Assembly (NCBI RefSeq): GCF_014905175.1
Contig: NC_057792.1
Coordinates: forward strand, 20,094,963 to 20,158,962
Direction: 5' to 3'
Origin: Aphidius gifuensis
Taxonomy: Eukaryota; Arthropoda; Insecta; Hymenoptera; Braconidae
DNA length: 64,000 nt
The notes beneath the pieces were generated by a model, which was given only the letters and a program-made list of their open reading frames with translations, was not told the origin of the DNA and made no database searches. The position numbers and the translations under genes were made by a program. This document shows positions 52,071 through 63,291 of the stretch, piece by piece. Position 1 is the stretch's first letter; the number at the start of each line of letters is the position of its first letter.

Positions 52071-53320
52071 GGTAGTGCTTCCAAAAGTCATGGACGCTTT
52101 GTTGTTGTTGGTGGTCATGATGATGACCCAAGCGACGAGATGGTGCAGTCTTGCTAACGTGAAAAGCCAATTGTTAATTGAGTCTATGATGTAGAATTTT
52201 TACAACCAAATCCAAGATGAATTGATGCATCATCAAGTTAAAAATATTTCATCAAGGTAACAACATTATTAATTATATTGTTATTTGAAATAAAACATGC
52301 ATACGTTAGAGCCAGGTTGATACAATCCTGTCTACCTGGTGTAAAAGTACTGCTAAAATAACGAACTAATTTTGCATCAAATAGATTAATCATAATTTAT
52401 TTATCGCTAAATATTATTTCGACATTTTTATTATGATTAAAAGTTTTTTTTTTTAATTTATAAAAATAAATTACTTAATTTTATTTTTTGATGATTTTTC
52501 AAGGTGGCGTCATGATGATTGTTCTTGCAAGCCACACAAGGGTCTGATAAATATTTCCTGGCATTGGTATATGTCCACATGAAATTTCAAAAGGTAATAA
52601 TCATTTTTATTAATATGTATTTTAAAAAACTACGCCACTTTTCGAGTCGATTCTTTTCTTATATATTAGAGTCGACGAGGAGTCCTTTCGGCTTTTTGGG
52701 GGCTTAAAAGTGGCCACATTAAAATGCTGTACCAAGGTAATCAACATGAACATGATTTCTTGTTAGACTTGCTGGTCCATCAACATTTCCATAAAATATT
52801 AAATTATTTTTTTTAAATTATAATTCAACACAAGATAATTTATTCAATAATAATTTTCAATTACAGATTGTCCAAAAGAATTGAATAACAATTAGAGATT
52901 ATTTCTTGGTCAAGTGATGATTCAATAAAACAAAAAAGGTAAATTATACTAAAATGTTTTTAAATAATTTATTAATTAAAAAAATTATATAAAATGATGA
53001 AATTCGAATAGAGCCAAAAAATATTCTTTATGAAAAATCCAATGATATTTAATGATAGGACTGAAAATTTAATTAAATAATGTATTTAGATTAATTTTAA
53101 ATAACAATTTGAATAAATTATTAATTGTTGATTATTTTTTTATGTTTAGTTTCAATTGGATTCATTGATACCAGTTCCAGATTTTGTTCATGGTCTCAAA
53201 CTTCTGTTGAGGATTATTCAACAACAATCCCATTACTTGGAGAAAAAAAAATAAAACATTCAATTGTAATTAGTATAATTTTGAGAATTAAATATACAAT
53301 AATTATTATTAAATAAAAAT
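52071..53320 (+). pseudogene. Possible decayed Kelch-repeat gene or spliced non-coding transcript
   Basis: A series of GC-richer islands (about 52072-52256, 52505-52590, 52672-52734, 52867-52937, 53148-53260) each end in a donor-like AAG|GTA or follow a T-rich AG. Read in one frame, the first gives RFVVVGGHDDDPSDEMVQSC followed by a stop, the typical V-GG-D pattern of a Kelch blade. The third gives STRRSPFGFLGA, like the STRR-GFG-A-LGG turn of KLHL proteins. Every island has stops or frame breaks, so it cannot code now. It could be a decayed KLHL-like gene, or a spliced non-coding RNA. Confidence 0.3.
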
Positions 53321-53900
53321 ATAAAAATTTGTATTTCAATCATTTAAATTTCCCCTTTTGCAACAAGCAGGTTCTTTTATTTTTATAGTTTATTTTGTTT
53401 CTGGTGTATTTTGTTGCACACTTTTTTATAATTACAGCTAAAAAAAAATGGAGATGTAAAAAAAATTGCATCCTGTTGAATTAATTTATTAAGACATTTT
53501 GCTTATCTAAAATTATTAAATGTTATTAAAATTGTTTGTTACTTCGTTAAAAAAAAGTTGCAATTAAATGTCATTCAGAAAGTCGAGAAAAATCTGGTTA
53601 AAGATTTAACAGATTAATCATGAAGCCCTTTATTTACTATCGTAATTAATTTTATAAATAATCAAAAGCAGTATTTTAAATTGTTATTGTATATTTATAA
53701 TTTTTATTTATAAATAATTAACGTTCACGTGTGTTTATTTAAGCTGTTTGTGTAGGTACACCTTAAGGTCGCTTCATGTACCATGTGAGTTTATCCAAGA
53801 CCCAAGTTTATCAACACCAAGTTTATTGACATAAATATTTACCCTAAAAATAGATATAAATAAACATTGTATTATTGTTTATAATAAATAACATTAAAAA

Positions 53901-55887
53901 ATGTTAGCTACATTCGAAAAAGTTGTTCGATTTCGTCTAAAAAAATTTGGTATGTAATAACTTTTCATTCATCAAAAAAAATATTTAAAAAATATACATG
54001 ATAATTAATCGAGGTTAAACATACTGTCATTATTAATTTATTTATTTTTTAAAATTATTTTAAATACTATCCCATCCTATTTTAATTTGTTTTTCAAAGA
54101 ACAAACTAAAAATTAGTATGATTTTTTAATTAATAAAATCAATGATTTAGTGTATTTAATTCAGCTGTTAATTTAATAGAAAAAAATATTATTAAAATTT
54201 CAATTTGATATTTAATATAATTAAAATTAATAATTAATATTTACAGGCAGTTTTCCGATGACATACAAATTTTCAACAATACCACAAAATTCAGAAGTAA
54301 ATAAATCACAAAAAATTTGTAGAAATAAAAAAGCTTTATTTGGTCAACCAACGTCATCAACCCATCCACACCTTGTAAAGCCTGGTGAAATTACACCTGG
54401 TATTTCCCTCGATGAATTCAAAACAAGACGATCAAAATTATGTGAAAAAATTCTATCAGAAAAATATTCTTCTAAAAATTTATCAAGCACACATATTTTA
54501 ATAATACCCTCATCAAGTAAAGTCTACATGTCAGATAAAATTCCATATGTATTTCGTCAAAATACAGACTTTAATTATTTTACTGGTTGTCAAGAACCAG
54601 ATAGTATTCTTGTATTAACAATAAATCCAAACAATAATTATAAATCAACAATATTCATGCAAAAAAAAGATGAACGTTCAGAACTTTGGGATGGTCCAAG
54701 AACTGGAGTTGAAGCAGCAACAAAATTATTTAACATTGATGAATCACTTGACGTTTCTGACTTTGAATCATTCATGACATCATTTATAAATGCTAATAAA
54801 AATAATTGTACAATATGGTATGATAATAAAAATATAATATCACAAGATATTCATAAAAAATTAAATCAAATAATTAAAAAAACAAAGCTAGATGTAATTT
54901 TAACACCTGAAACATTGTTTCATCAACTTCGTGTTGTAAAATCATCATCAGAAATAAATATTATGAAACAGTCATGTGAAATAGCATCTGCTGCAATATC
55001 AAAAACAATAGAAATTGGTAAACCTGGAATATCTGAACATCAGCTATTTGCAACTGTTGATTATGAATCACGTATGAGAGGAGCTGAATTTTTAGCTTAT
55101 CCACCAGTTGTTGCAGCTGGTGATAATGCTAATATTATTCATTACATAACAAACAATCAAATAATTAAAAATGGAGATACAGTTTTAATGGATGCAGGTT
55201 TGTAATCATCATTGTTTTCAATTATTTAATTAGATAAATATGATTTTTTGATGGTATTATTTTGTTGATAGGATGTGAGTATCATGGATATTCATCTGAC
55301 ATAACAAGAACATGGCCAATTGATGGTAAATTTACTGATTATCAACGTGTTTTATATGAAGTTGTATTGGATGTACAAAAAACATTGATTAAACGATTGG
55401 AAAATTTTCCATCACTTGATCAATTGTTTAATGAAATGTGTATGCTTTTGGGCAAAAGATTACAAGAAATTAATTTAATTCCAAAAAATTTTAATGATAA
55501 TGAATTACGTAGTGCTGCTTATTCATATTGTCCTCATCATGTCGGTCATTATTTGGGAATGGATGTTCATGATTGTGGTAAAATATCACGTGGTGTACAG
55601 GTTGAGCCAGGAATGATTATCACAGTTGAACCAGGTTATTATTTATCTACTTATTTTTATATTCGAAATGATGTTAAATTGGATGAGGAGTTTATGTTTT
55701 TTAATTTTTGTTTAAAGGTGTTTATGTCAACTCGAAAAATCATCTAGCTCCACCAGAATTTCATGGACTAGGAATTCGTATTGAAGATGATGTTTTAATT
55801 ACAGAACAAGGACCAGATGTTTTAACGAAAATGTGCCCAAAAGAAATTCAAGATATTGAAGATCTTGCCAAACGAAATCTTGACTAA
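53901..55887 (+). CDS. XPNPEP3: Xaa-Pro aminopeptidase 3 (XPNPEP3), mitochondrial
   Basis: Exons 53901-53949, 54247-55197, 55272-55634 and 55718-55887 encode 510 aa (human 507). The metallopeptidase removes N-terminal residues before proline and has been linked to processing of mitochondrial proteins. The N-terminus (MLATFEKVVRFRLKKFG) is basic and amphipathic, as in a mitochondrial presequence. Next comes GQPTSSTHPHLVKPGEITPG and the N-terminal domain with FRQNTDFNYFTGCQEPDS. The pita-bread domain has all five metal ligands: Asp in LMDAGC, Asp in SSDITRTW, His in HHVGHYLGMDVHD, Glu in ITVEPG and Glu in GIRIEDDVLIT. The last intron uses a weak donor, G|GTTATT; the protein join EPG-VYV supports it. 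The first exon is only 49 nt. Confidence 0.93.
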
Positions 55888-56615
55888 AATAAAAAAATTT
55901 TTATTTTTCAATAGTAAAATAATTTTAATAACGATATTAGATATACTAAATTTTTTACACAAATTTGATTTTTTAAACTTGGAGATTTATCTTTTCATTA
56001 GACGAAATTTTCATTTGAATTTATTGATTTATAGATTTTTATTTGGATAGATATTAGCAGTAGTAAGTAGTGCTGGGTTTTAAAACAATAATAAAATGAT
56101 CTTTATGGGAATTTAATTTTTAAAATGTAATGTAAAAATTATTGAAATTCTAACAAATAGAATTGTATATAAATGTGAATTTTATACTGGTCATTTAACG
56201 TCAATTATGCATATCTTTGCATAATTTTTTTATCTTGCTAATTGACTGTAAGCAAAAAAATTTTAATTAAAAAATTGAATAAATTAAAAATTTATGAACT
56301 TTTTTTTCTCTGGCAATTATATTAGTAATAATTTTGTTTACAAATTTCGTTATTCAACTGTTAATTTTTTATTAAAATTGATATTAAATGTTTATTGATA
56401 AAAAAAAAGTAACTTGAACTTTTTATTTTAACAAAATAATTAAACACTACTCAAATATATAAATAATTAATTTACATAAATAAATAAATTTTATAAAATA
56501 TCTAAAACTTCAAATGTATAATTAAAAAAAATAAATAAAACATTACTGAAACTTTATGAAAAAATAAAATTAAAATTTGAAGGTGTAAGTTTAATTAATA
56601 TTTTTTTTTGACAAT

Positions 56616-56973
56616 ATGATAGTTCATGATGAGTCATATTATGAAAGTAGAAGACCAGTTGCAAAACGTGGAACATTGCATAATATTCAAAAAACATTTT
56701 GGGATGGTGAAAGACGTACAGTGTTTCATCGAACTTCCAAAGAATGGGGTAATAAATTGCATTATTATTAATTGAAATATTAAAAATAATTAACACCATT
56801 TTTTCATGTTTTAAATTAAAGCTTCAATTGCCATTTTTTACTCATGTTTTTTTGGAATTATATTTTCATTATTTTCATTACAACTGTGGATCACAGTTTA
56901 TTATGCTTTGAATCTTGGTCATCCAGTTGTTGATGACATACACCAAATTTTTAAACTTGAAAATATCAAGTAG
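56616..56973 (+). CDS. N-terminus-only Na,K-ATPase beta-subunit-like protein, 94 aa
   Basis: Two exons (56616-56748 and 56822-56973) encode 94 aa. The segment KTFWDGERRTVFHRTSKEW followed by a single membrane helix (IAIFYSCFFGIIFSLFSLQL) matches the cytoplasmic tail and type II anchor of Na,K-ATPase beta subunits (nervana), where R-T--SW--I--FY is typical. The full family has a further ~230 aa glycosylated ectodomain with three disulphides. Here a TAG follows only about 25 residues after the helix and no ectodomain is seen downstream. It is either a truncated gene or a small independent protein; both frame and splice sites are intact. Neighbours are XPNPEP3 (upstream, same strand) and mRpL21 (convergent). 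Confidence 0.6.
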
Positions 56974-57565
56974 ATGAGGAAAAAGCCATTCAATATTATT
57001 AATAGTTAATAAATAGTTAATACTACTATCAGAAAAAAATGTGTTAATAAAATTAGTACAAAAAAATAATTGATTTTTTCTTTAATTTAATAGAAATATT
57101 TTTTAATTTTAGTATTTTATTTATTCTTTAGAAAAAGAGTATTTTAATTGTATTTTCTTTCAAGAAAAAATTTAAGAAAATAAAAATAGCTTGTAAATTT
57201 AATTACTAAATAATAACAAGAAAAAAAAATTAATTTTTTTCGACAAATTTAATGACAGCAAAAAGGTGAAGCAAAGGATCTTTTTGCTCCAAAAAAATAA
57301 TTAAAAAAAATTGTTCTATGTACGATAATTGATGTCTCAATAAAAAATTAAGACATTTTTTTTTTTTTTAATAAAAAATCAAATAAAAAAAATCAATAAG
57401 AAAATAAAAAAATCAAACGTTTTTAATTCAACAAGGAAAATCATTTTCTCAAATTATATTTTTTCTTCTTCTTTCCAAAATATAACAAATTTTTGATTCA
57501 ATGAATTTTAATAATTACTATTTTATTTAAAAAATGTTTTTCTTTTTTTTTTTCAATACAAAAAT

Positions 57566-58712
57566 TTAATAAACTTTGTCTAAACCTTCAAATTCTTGGA
57601 GTTTATCTATTGGTCTGTTGATGGTAATTGAATTAATCCTGATGATAGTGTGTTCACTTCTTCTAACTAAAAAACAACAAATAAATTATAAAAAATAAAT
57701 TAAATAAATAAATTATTCAAGTAAAATAAATTTTAAATCAATACTTACAATGAATTCTGCGAAATTGTTTTCTTTTTTTATATCTAAAATGAGTTTTAGT
57801 ATGTGACAATGTTTTTTCAATAACAGTTGCTTGAATATTGACTAATTCACGATTCAATATTGGTCTACCAATAAGTGTAAAATCCGTACCACCAACCAAT
57901 AATACTTTTTCAAGGTTTATTTTATCTCCATTAGCTGGTGGCCAATATCCCTGTACCACTACTAAATCATTATCTGTTATTTTATGTTGTTTTCCACACA
58001 AATGAACAACTGCAAATAATCTGCTTGTTGACTGTTGGTTTATTTGATCATTAATTACACCAACAATTTCTGTTAGAAAAAAAAAATTTAAATCACAATT
58101 AAATTATTTACAAGACAAGCATTGCTAAACAATTATTTAACATTGTTAAATAAATTAACTTGATCAACTTTTTTAACATAAAAATGCCTCAAAAAGAGCA
58201 AAAAATTATCAACAAAATTGTGTCAACAATTGTCAAGCCATCCAAGCTGTTGTTACATCAAGAAAATTGAATGACATTGATGAAATTGTTGACAATTACT
58301 TGTAATTAATAATACTATTTTTTATTTTTGATATTTATCAATTACCATTTGACAATTTGTCCTCAGCTTCAGAATGATCTTCTATAACAGTTTGTTCTTC
58401 CGGTTGTTGAAAATTATATTTTCTTGGTATCCATTCTACACGTGTTTTTAATGAAGCAGTTTGCATCAAATTACATTGACGTCCTGTAAATAATATAAGC
58501 AATTAACACTTGTTATGTAAAAAAATTAAAAAATAGCAATCAAATGAATATTTTATTGTCAAGCCAAAAATTTGACTGACATGATTTTTTTTATAGAATT
58601 TGATCAAACCTGTATTGCTCAAAGCTGTGATAAATGTTGGTGCATAATTTTTTGGAATTTGATTATTAATAATTCCACATAGTCTAGATGTTAACCTTGC
58701 AATAGCAGCCAT
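57566..58712 (-). CDS. mRpL21: Mitochondrial ribosomal protein bL21m (mRpL21)
   Basis: Exons 58712-58610, 58483-58346, 58069-57749 and 57666-57566 encode 220 aa. Component of the mitochondrial large ribosomal subunit. The N-terminus MAAIARLTSRLCGIINN is a plausible matrix-targeting presequence. The bL21 domain begins about residue 90 with LFAVVHLCGKQHKITDNDLV, continues with LEKVLLVGG, FTLIGRPIL and VQATVIEKT-like sequence, and ends with the basic RYKKRKQFRRIH and SEHTIIRINSI typical of metazoan mRpL21. Length is close to the human protein (about 205 aa). The last coding exon is short and was found by the splice join IH|FRRSEHT. Confidence 0.92.
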
Positions 58713-59153
58713 GATTATTTTATTATAAACTTTATATTATTTTCCTAGGTGTTTTTTAAATATTTTTTTTAGCCTAAAAAATAATTGTGTTTTCAACAAT
58801 TGGGTTGGAGAAATTAAGCTTTATTTACATCTGTTTATAATTTACATACCACTACATACATACATATTTAGATTCACACTCACACGCCTTACGAGAAGTT
58901 ACGACATGTCGTCAGCTGGCGTAGAGGTGGCTGCAATTATTCGCGCATGTGCATAAGGTTTTTCATGATTTTCTTCTGCCGGTTTTATGTATAAAAGGCT
59001 TCCGTAGTTCAATCAAGCTTTACAGTCTTTACAGTAGTTATCTAGTGCTTACGAGTCTTCAGGATTTTTCATCAAGCTTTTCAAAATTATTAGAGATAAA
59101 CATATTTCATCAATTTTTTTTTTCTCTATAAATAAATTAGATAACTTTAAAAT
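58713..59153 (+). promoter_or_regulatory. Promoter and 5' UTR of the LRR gene, with TATA box
   Basis: A textbook TATAAAAGG lies at 58990-58998, with an initiator-like TCAATC about 20 bp downstream and a second candidate (TACAGTC) at about 30 bp. The leader then runs to the ATG at 59154. A strong TATA box suggests regulated, possibly tissue-specific expression. The 58850-58940 side is relatively GC-rich and may also serve mRpL21 on the other strand. Confidence 0.6.
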
Positions 59154-60862
59154 ATGAAGACTTATCAACAAGCTGAGATGGATAGACTAACTCAAATAGA
59201 AAGGCTTATGAGAGAGCGTAGAATAGACGTTTTGAATATACAAAATGTAAGTTTAAAAATTTATATTATATAATTAAAAGAATTATGCGTTATTTAGCAA
59301 TAGATTAATTAAATTAATCTTATTGTTTATTGTTAATTAAATTAAAAACTAATAAAGTTATTTTTTTTCCGATAGGCGACCCCATTGTCAAACAGATCGC
59401 TTCTACATTTAGTAATAACTAAAAAGATGATTAGAGATGCTGAAAAAGTTATTGATGATTGTGAAATGCATCCTGCAGAAGGTGCAGGGAAATTAAAAAA
59501 TCTGCATAGAAATCTTATGTATAAGATGGCTAAAATATTTGTTCATGAACCACGACTCAAAAAAAGTAAGAAAATAACAACTTATGATAAAAATTAAATT
59601 CTGCATCATCATTATTATAAATACTAAAGATAACATATTTAATTTATTTTTCAGTATGCAAAGATATAGATAGTGAACTTGTTGTTTCATGCTTTACGAA
59701 ATATACATTTTGGGAGTTATCAGATGACAAATTTGATGATCTAAAATATGTAATTAAATTCTGTGGATATAACTTAACGCACCTCAATGTAGCACAATAT
59801 CCTGTTTCCGGAATAATGCCATTGATTAATAAAAACTGTCCAGGCCTTGAAGAACTTTCAGTAGCATTTGAAGAAATAAAAGATGACGATTTTAAAAATG
59901 TTTTTTCTAATATGCGTAAACTTGAAGAGCTAAGAATCTGGTGGGATTGTAAAAAATCAACGCTGCCAATGACTTTGGTCAAGTCATTAGAAGAAGTGGG
60001 TGGAACCTTGAAAAATTTACATTTTTCATATAATTCGGAAGATACCGGTATGTTCTTACCAGATTCATTGGCTTCGGTAAGTTTAATTTTAATAAATATA
60101 ATTATTGATGTAGAATAAAAACATTTAATTTAGTTTTTAATAAAAATAATTATTTTTCAGGTATTCCCTCGGTTGATCACTTTGAAACGTTTACAAGTAT
60201 CTGGTTTTCGACTGAGTCAAACAATAATTCAGTCAATAAGTGAAACAACAAGTATAACGAATCTACTATTACTCCCGGCCCATAATCATCCAATGGCGAT
60301 TAACAAAATCAATATGTCTCCAATCGGGAATTTAAAAAATCTTAAATCATTAGATATTAGTTGGAGTTGTGGTGATACAGATGAATTATTAATTAATCTC
60401 GGTAATAATGCTAAAAATTTAGAAGAAATAATGATACTTGGAATAAATATAACAGATAATGGTATTTTCGCAGTCAAAAAAATGAGTCAATTGAAACGGC
60501 TCTATCTTAATGGTTTAGATGATTTCGATGAATTAAAAACGACAAATAATTTTATCACTGATGAATCAATTCAATGTTTAATTAATAATGAACAATTGAG
60601 GTATATAGATTTATGCAATTGCTCTAAAGTTTCTAATACATCAGTGATTAAACTTTTTGAAAATTTACCAAATTTATCATTTCTAGATATTGAAAATACA
60701 AATGTTACGATTAAAATTGTCGAAGAATTATCTAAACTAACGAAACTCCAGAAAGATATAGTACGTGTAAAAGTTTCTTTTAAAGATTGTAATGGTATTT
60801 TCAAATCATTATTGGCATCACATAATATTGAATTTATGAGACTATGCAATCATGATGATTAG
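59154..60862 (+). CDS. Leucine-rich-repeat protein, cytoplasmic, 468 aa
   Basis: Exons 59154-59246, 59376-59565, 59655-60076 and 60161-60862 join in frame. The first ~100 aa are helical and charged (MKTYQQAEMDRLTQIERLMR...), with no signal peptide and no F-box that I can see. From about residue 120 the sequence shows LRRs of the RNI/AMN1 type: LTHLNVAQYP, LEELSVAFEEI, LEELRIWWDC, LKRLQVSGFRL, LKSLDISWSC, LEEIMILGINI, LRYIDLCNCSKVSN, LSFLDIENT. These arcs usually bind proteins, often as F-box-type adaptors, but the adaptor part is unclear. LRR proteins have been reported in aphidiine venoms and as expanded families there. That link is inference; the lack of a secretion signal speaks against it or implies an unusual release. 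A TATA promoter lies upstream. Confidence 0.8.
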
Positions 60863-61134
60863 TCAATTAAAAAAATTTATTGTGTTTTCTTATCATAATA
60901 TAAAAAAAATTAAAATTTCATTGATTTAAGTACTACTCGATACTGTCATATGATAATAATTTAATAAAAGATAATAATAATAATAATTTTCTTTATTTAC
61001 CCAACTGATTATACACCAAATTACATATTATAAGTTTTACTAATTACAAAATCAATGACCACTAACAAGTAGAAAAAATTAACAGCAAATTTTACAGCTA
61101 TAAAAGCCATTGAACAATAATATATATTATGACA

Positions 61135-61206
61135 ATTAATTCTTCTCTTGTTGAAATATTTATGCCCATATAGCAAAGATACTTGACAGTTGGAAAAGCA
61201 ATTTTA
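61135..61206 (-). pseudogene. Partial duplicate of PPAT exon 2
   Basis: About 71 bp match PPAT exon 2 (48461-48531) at roughly 85% by eye without gaps. The minus-strand reading YMGINISTREELI mirrors PPAT's YMGINIPTREELI. It keeps only the start of the exon, with no flanking PPAT sequence, so it is a small relic. Confidence 0.75.
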
Positions 61207-62443
61207 AAAATAAAAAATTTCGTCAAGCTATCAATATCGATGGAAATTTTTTTTTTTCTCCGTATTACTCCGTAATTTTCGATTTTCTCTCCGTAAAATG
61301 CTGAAGCGCTAAAGTTTAAAAAATGTCTGGTATAAACTGCCTTTATGTTTACATTGAAAACAGTCAATGGCCGCCCTATGTTGCCAATTAATCTTGACAG
61401 CGTAAGTCAAAGTCATTTATCTCCAATTTTTTTACAACGAATTAACAATAAATACCCCTCAACATCAAACCAAGTGACACATTAATTAATCCAAAAATTT
61501 ATTGTTTATCATAAAAAAATACCTGACAAGTATAAAAAACATTTAAATAATTTATCCAACAGTTCAATGACTAGTACAGCACTCACACCACCTTAATCAT
61601 AATTTATATTATTATTGTACACATAAAAATAAAAAATAAGATAAAAAAAACGGTCTAAAATTTACAATCATTTTTATGGATCTTTGACCATTGTGAATAT
61701 TATATATTTATAATTAATAATAAATTCCATTAAATGCTTAAAAGTTATCAAAAAACAAGCAAAAATTATTTACATAAAAATTCAGATCAATAAACTCCAA
61801 AAAAAAAATAAAAAAACAAGACTGAAAAAATTAAAAAAATCACATATGATTCATTTTTGAGTCAATGAATTAAATAAAAAAAAAAAATTAAACAAAGTGC
61901 ACACAACTATATAATCTATAGAAAAAAAAAAAAAAAAATTTAATTAAAAAATAATTTTTTCTTGTTTTTTATTAGTGGAAGTAAATTATCAGGAAAATAA
62001 TTTATAATTTTGTGTGACAAGCATTAAAAAGGGTGTCGACAATTCGACATAGGCGTCATGCACAGTTGTGGTTGTGTTTTTTCCCAATAGTGATAAATGA
62101 TAATAAAAAGTGATATTATATTCATTTAATAGTATGGCATGATTTAATATCACAAGACCTTGAAAAATCATTTATCATAAGTATTAATAGTCAACAAAAT
62201 TATCAATTAATATTTAATAAATTTTTAATTTTTTTATAAACAATATTATACTCATGTCATGACAACTCAACACTTGATAATTATTGAAAGTTATTTATTT
62301 AAAATTAAAAAATCATCAACAACAAATTGAATAAATTAATTTAATTTTTTTCTACTTGGAGCAACTAGTTTGTAATAATTTTTTAGCTTAAAAAATTACA
62401 ATTGATTATTATATTTAATATATATAAAATATAGAGGAAAATA
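61207..62443. other. Intergenic AT-rich region upstream of Rab35
   Basis: Between the PPAT relic and Rab35. It has many A runs and weak short ORFs, and nothing recognised. It probably includes the Rab35 promoter; an AATATATATAAAATATAG stretch at about 62415 lies just before the ATG. Confidence 0.5.
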
Positions 62444-63291
62444 ATGGCTAAAGAATATGATCATTTGTTTAAGCTTCTTATCATTGGTGATAGTGGTAAT
62501 TATCTTTATGAAAAATAAATTATTATTATTACTGTGATCTTGTAATGGGAATTTTTTAAAAAGCTTAAATATTTAATGTTTGTTTTTAGGTGTTGGAAAA
62601 AGTTCACTGCTTCTTAGATTTGCAGATAATACATTTAATGGAAGTTATATAACAACAATTGGTGTTGATTTTAAAATTAGAACTGTTGAAGTTGATGGTG
62701 ATAGAGTAAAACTTCAAATATGGGATACAGCTGGTCAAGAAAGGTAACAGATTACAATATTAAATAAGGAAAAAAAATGTATTTATCATGATGATATTAA
62801 TATAGTTTATTTAATTATGTAGATTTCGAACAATAACATCAACGTATTATCGTGGTACACATGGTGTAATTGTTGTTTATGATGTAACAAGTGGTGATTC
62901 ATTTGCAAATGTTAAACGTTGGCTACATGAAATTGATCATAATTGTGACATTGTTAATAAAGTTTTAGTTGGTAATAAAAATGATGCTCCAAATCTTAAA
63001 GTTGTACTGACTGAAGATGCTCAACGTTTTGCTAATCAAATGGGTATTCAACTATTTGAAACATCAGCTAAAGATAATATTAATGTTGAAGAAGTAAGTT
63101 TAACAATATTTAAATTCATCAACAATTTTATTTATCTTGTTTATTAATTTATTTAATTACAGATGTTTATGGCAATAACTCGTCAAGTTTTAAAAACTAA
63201 AAAAGAAAGAAAAGATCGTCAAGCTATTCAAAATAATGACACATTGGATCTTACTAAAAAACCAAAACAACATCGAAAAAAATGCTGTTAA
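62444..63291 (+). CDS. Rab35: Rab35 small GTPase
   Basis: Exons 62444-62495, 62590-62743, 62823-63093 and 63163-63291 encode 201 aa, the same length as human Rab35. Motifs: P-loop GDSGVGKSS, switch I ITTIGVDFKIRT (the effector Thr is present), switch II WDTAGQERFRTITSTYYRG, NKND for guanine specificity, ETSAK, and a C-terminal CC with a basic stretch (KPKQHRKKCC) for double geranylgeranylation. DYDHLFKLL-type N-terminus and WLHEIDHNCD identify Rab35 rather than Rab1. It acts at the plasma membrane and on recycling endosomes, and in flies on synaptic-vesicle endosomal sorting. All catalytic residues are intact. Confidence 0.96.
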
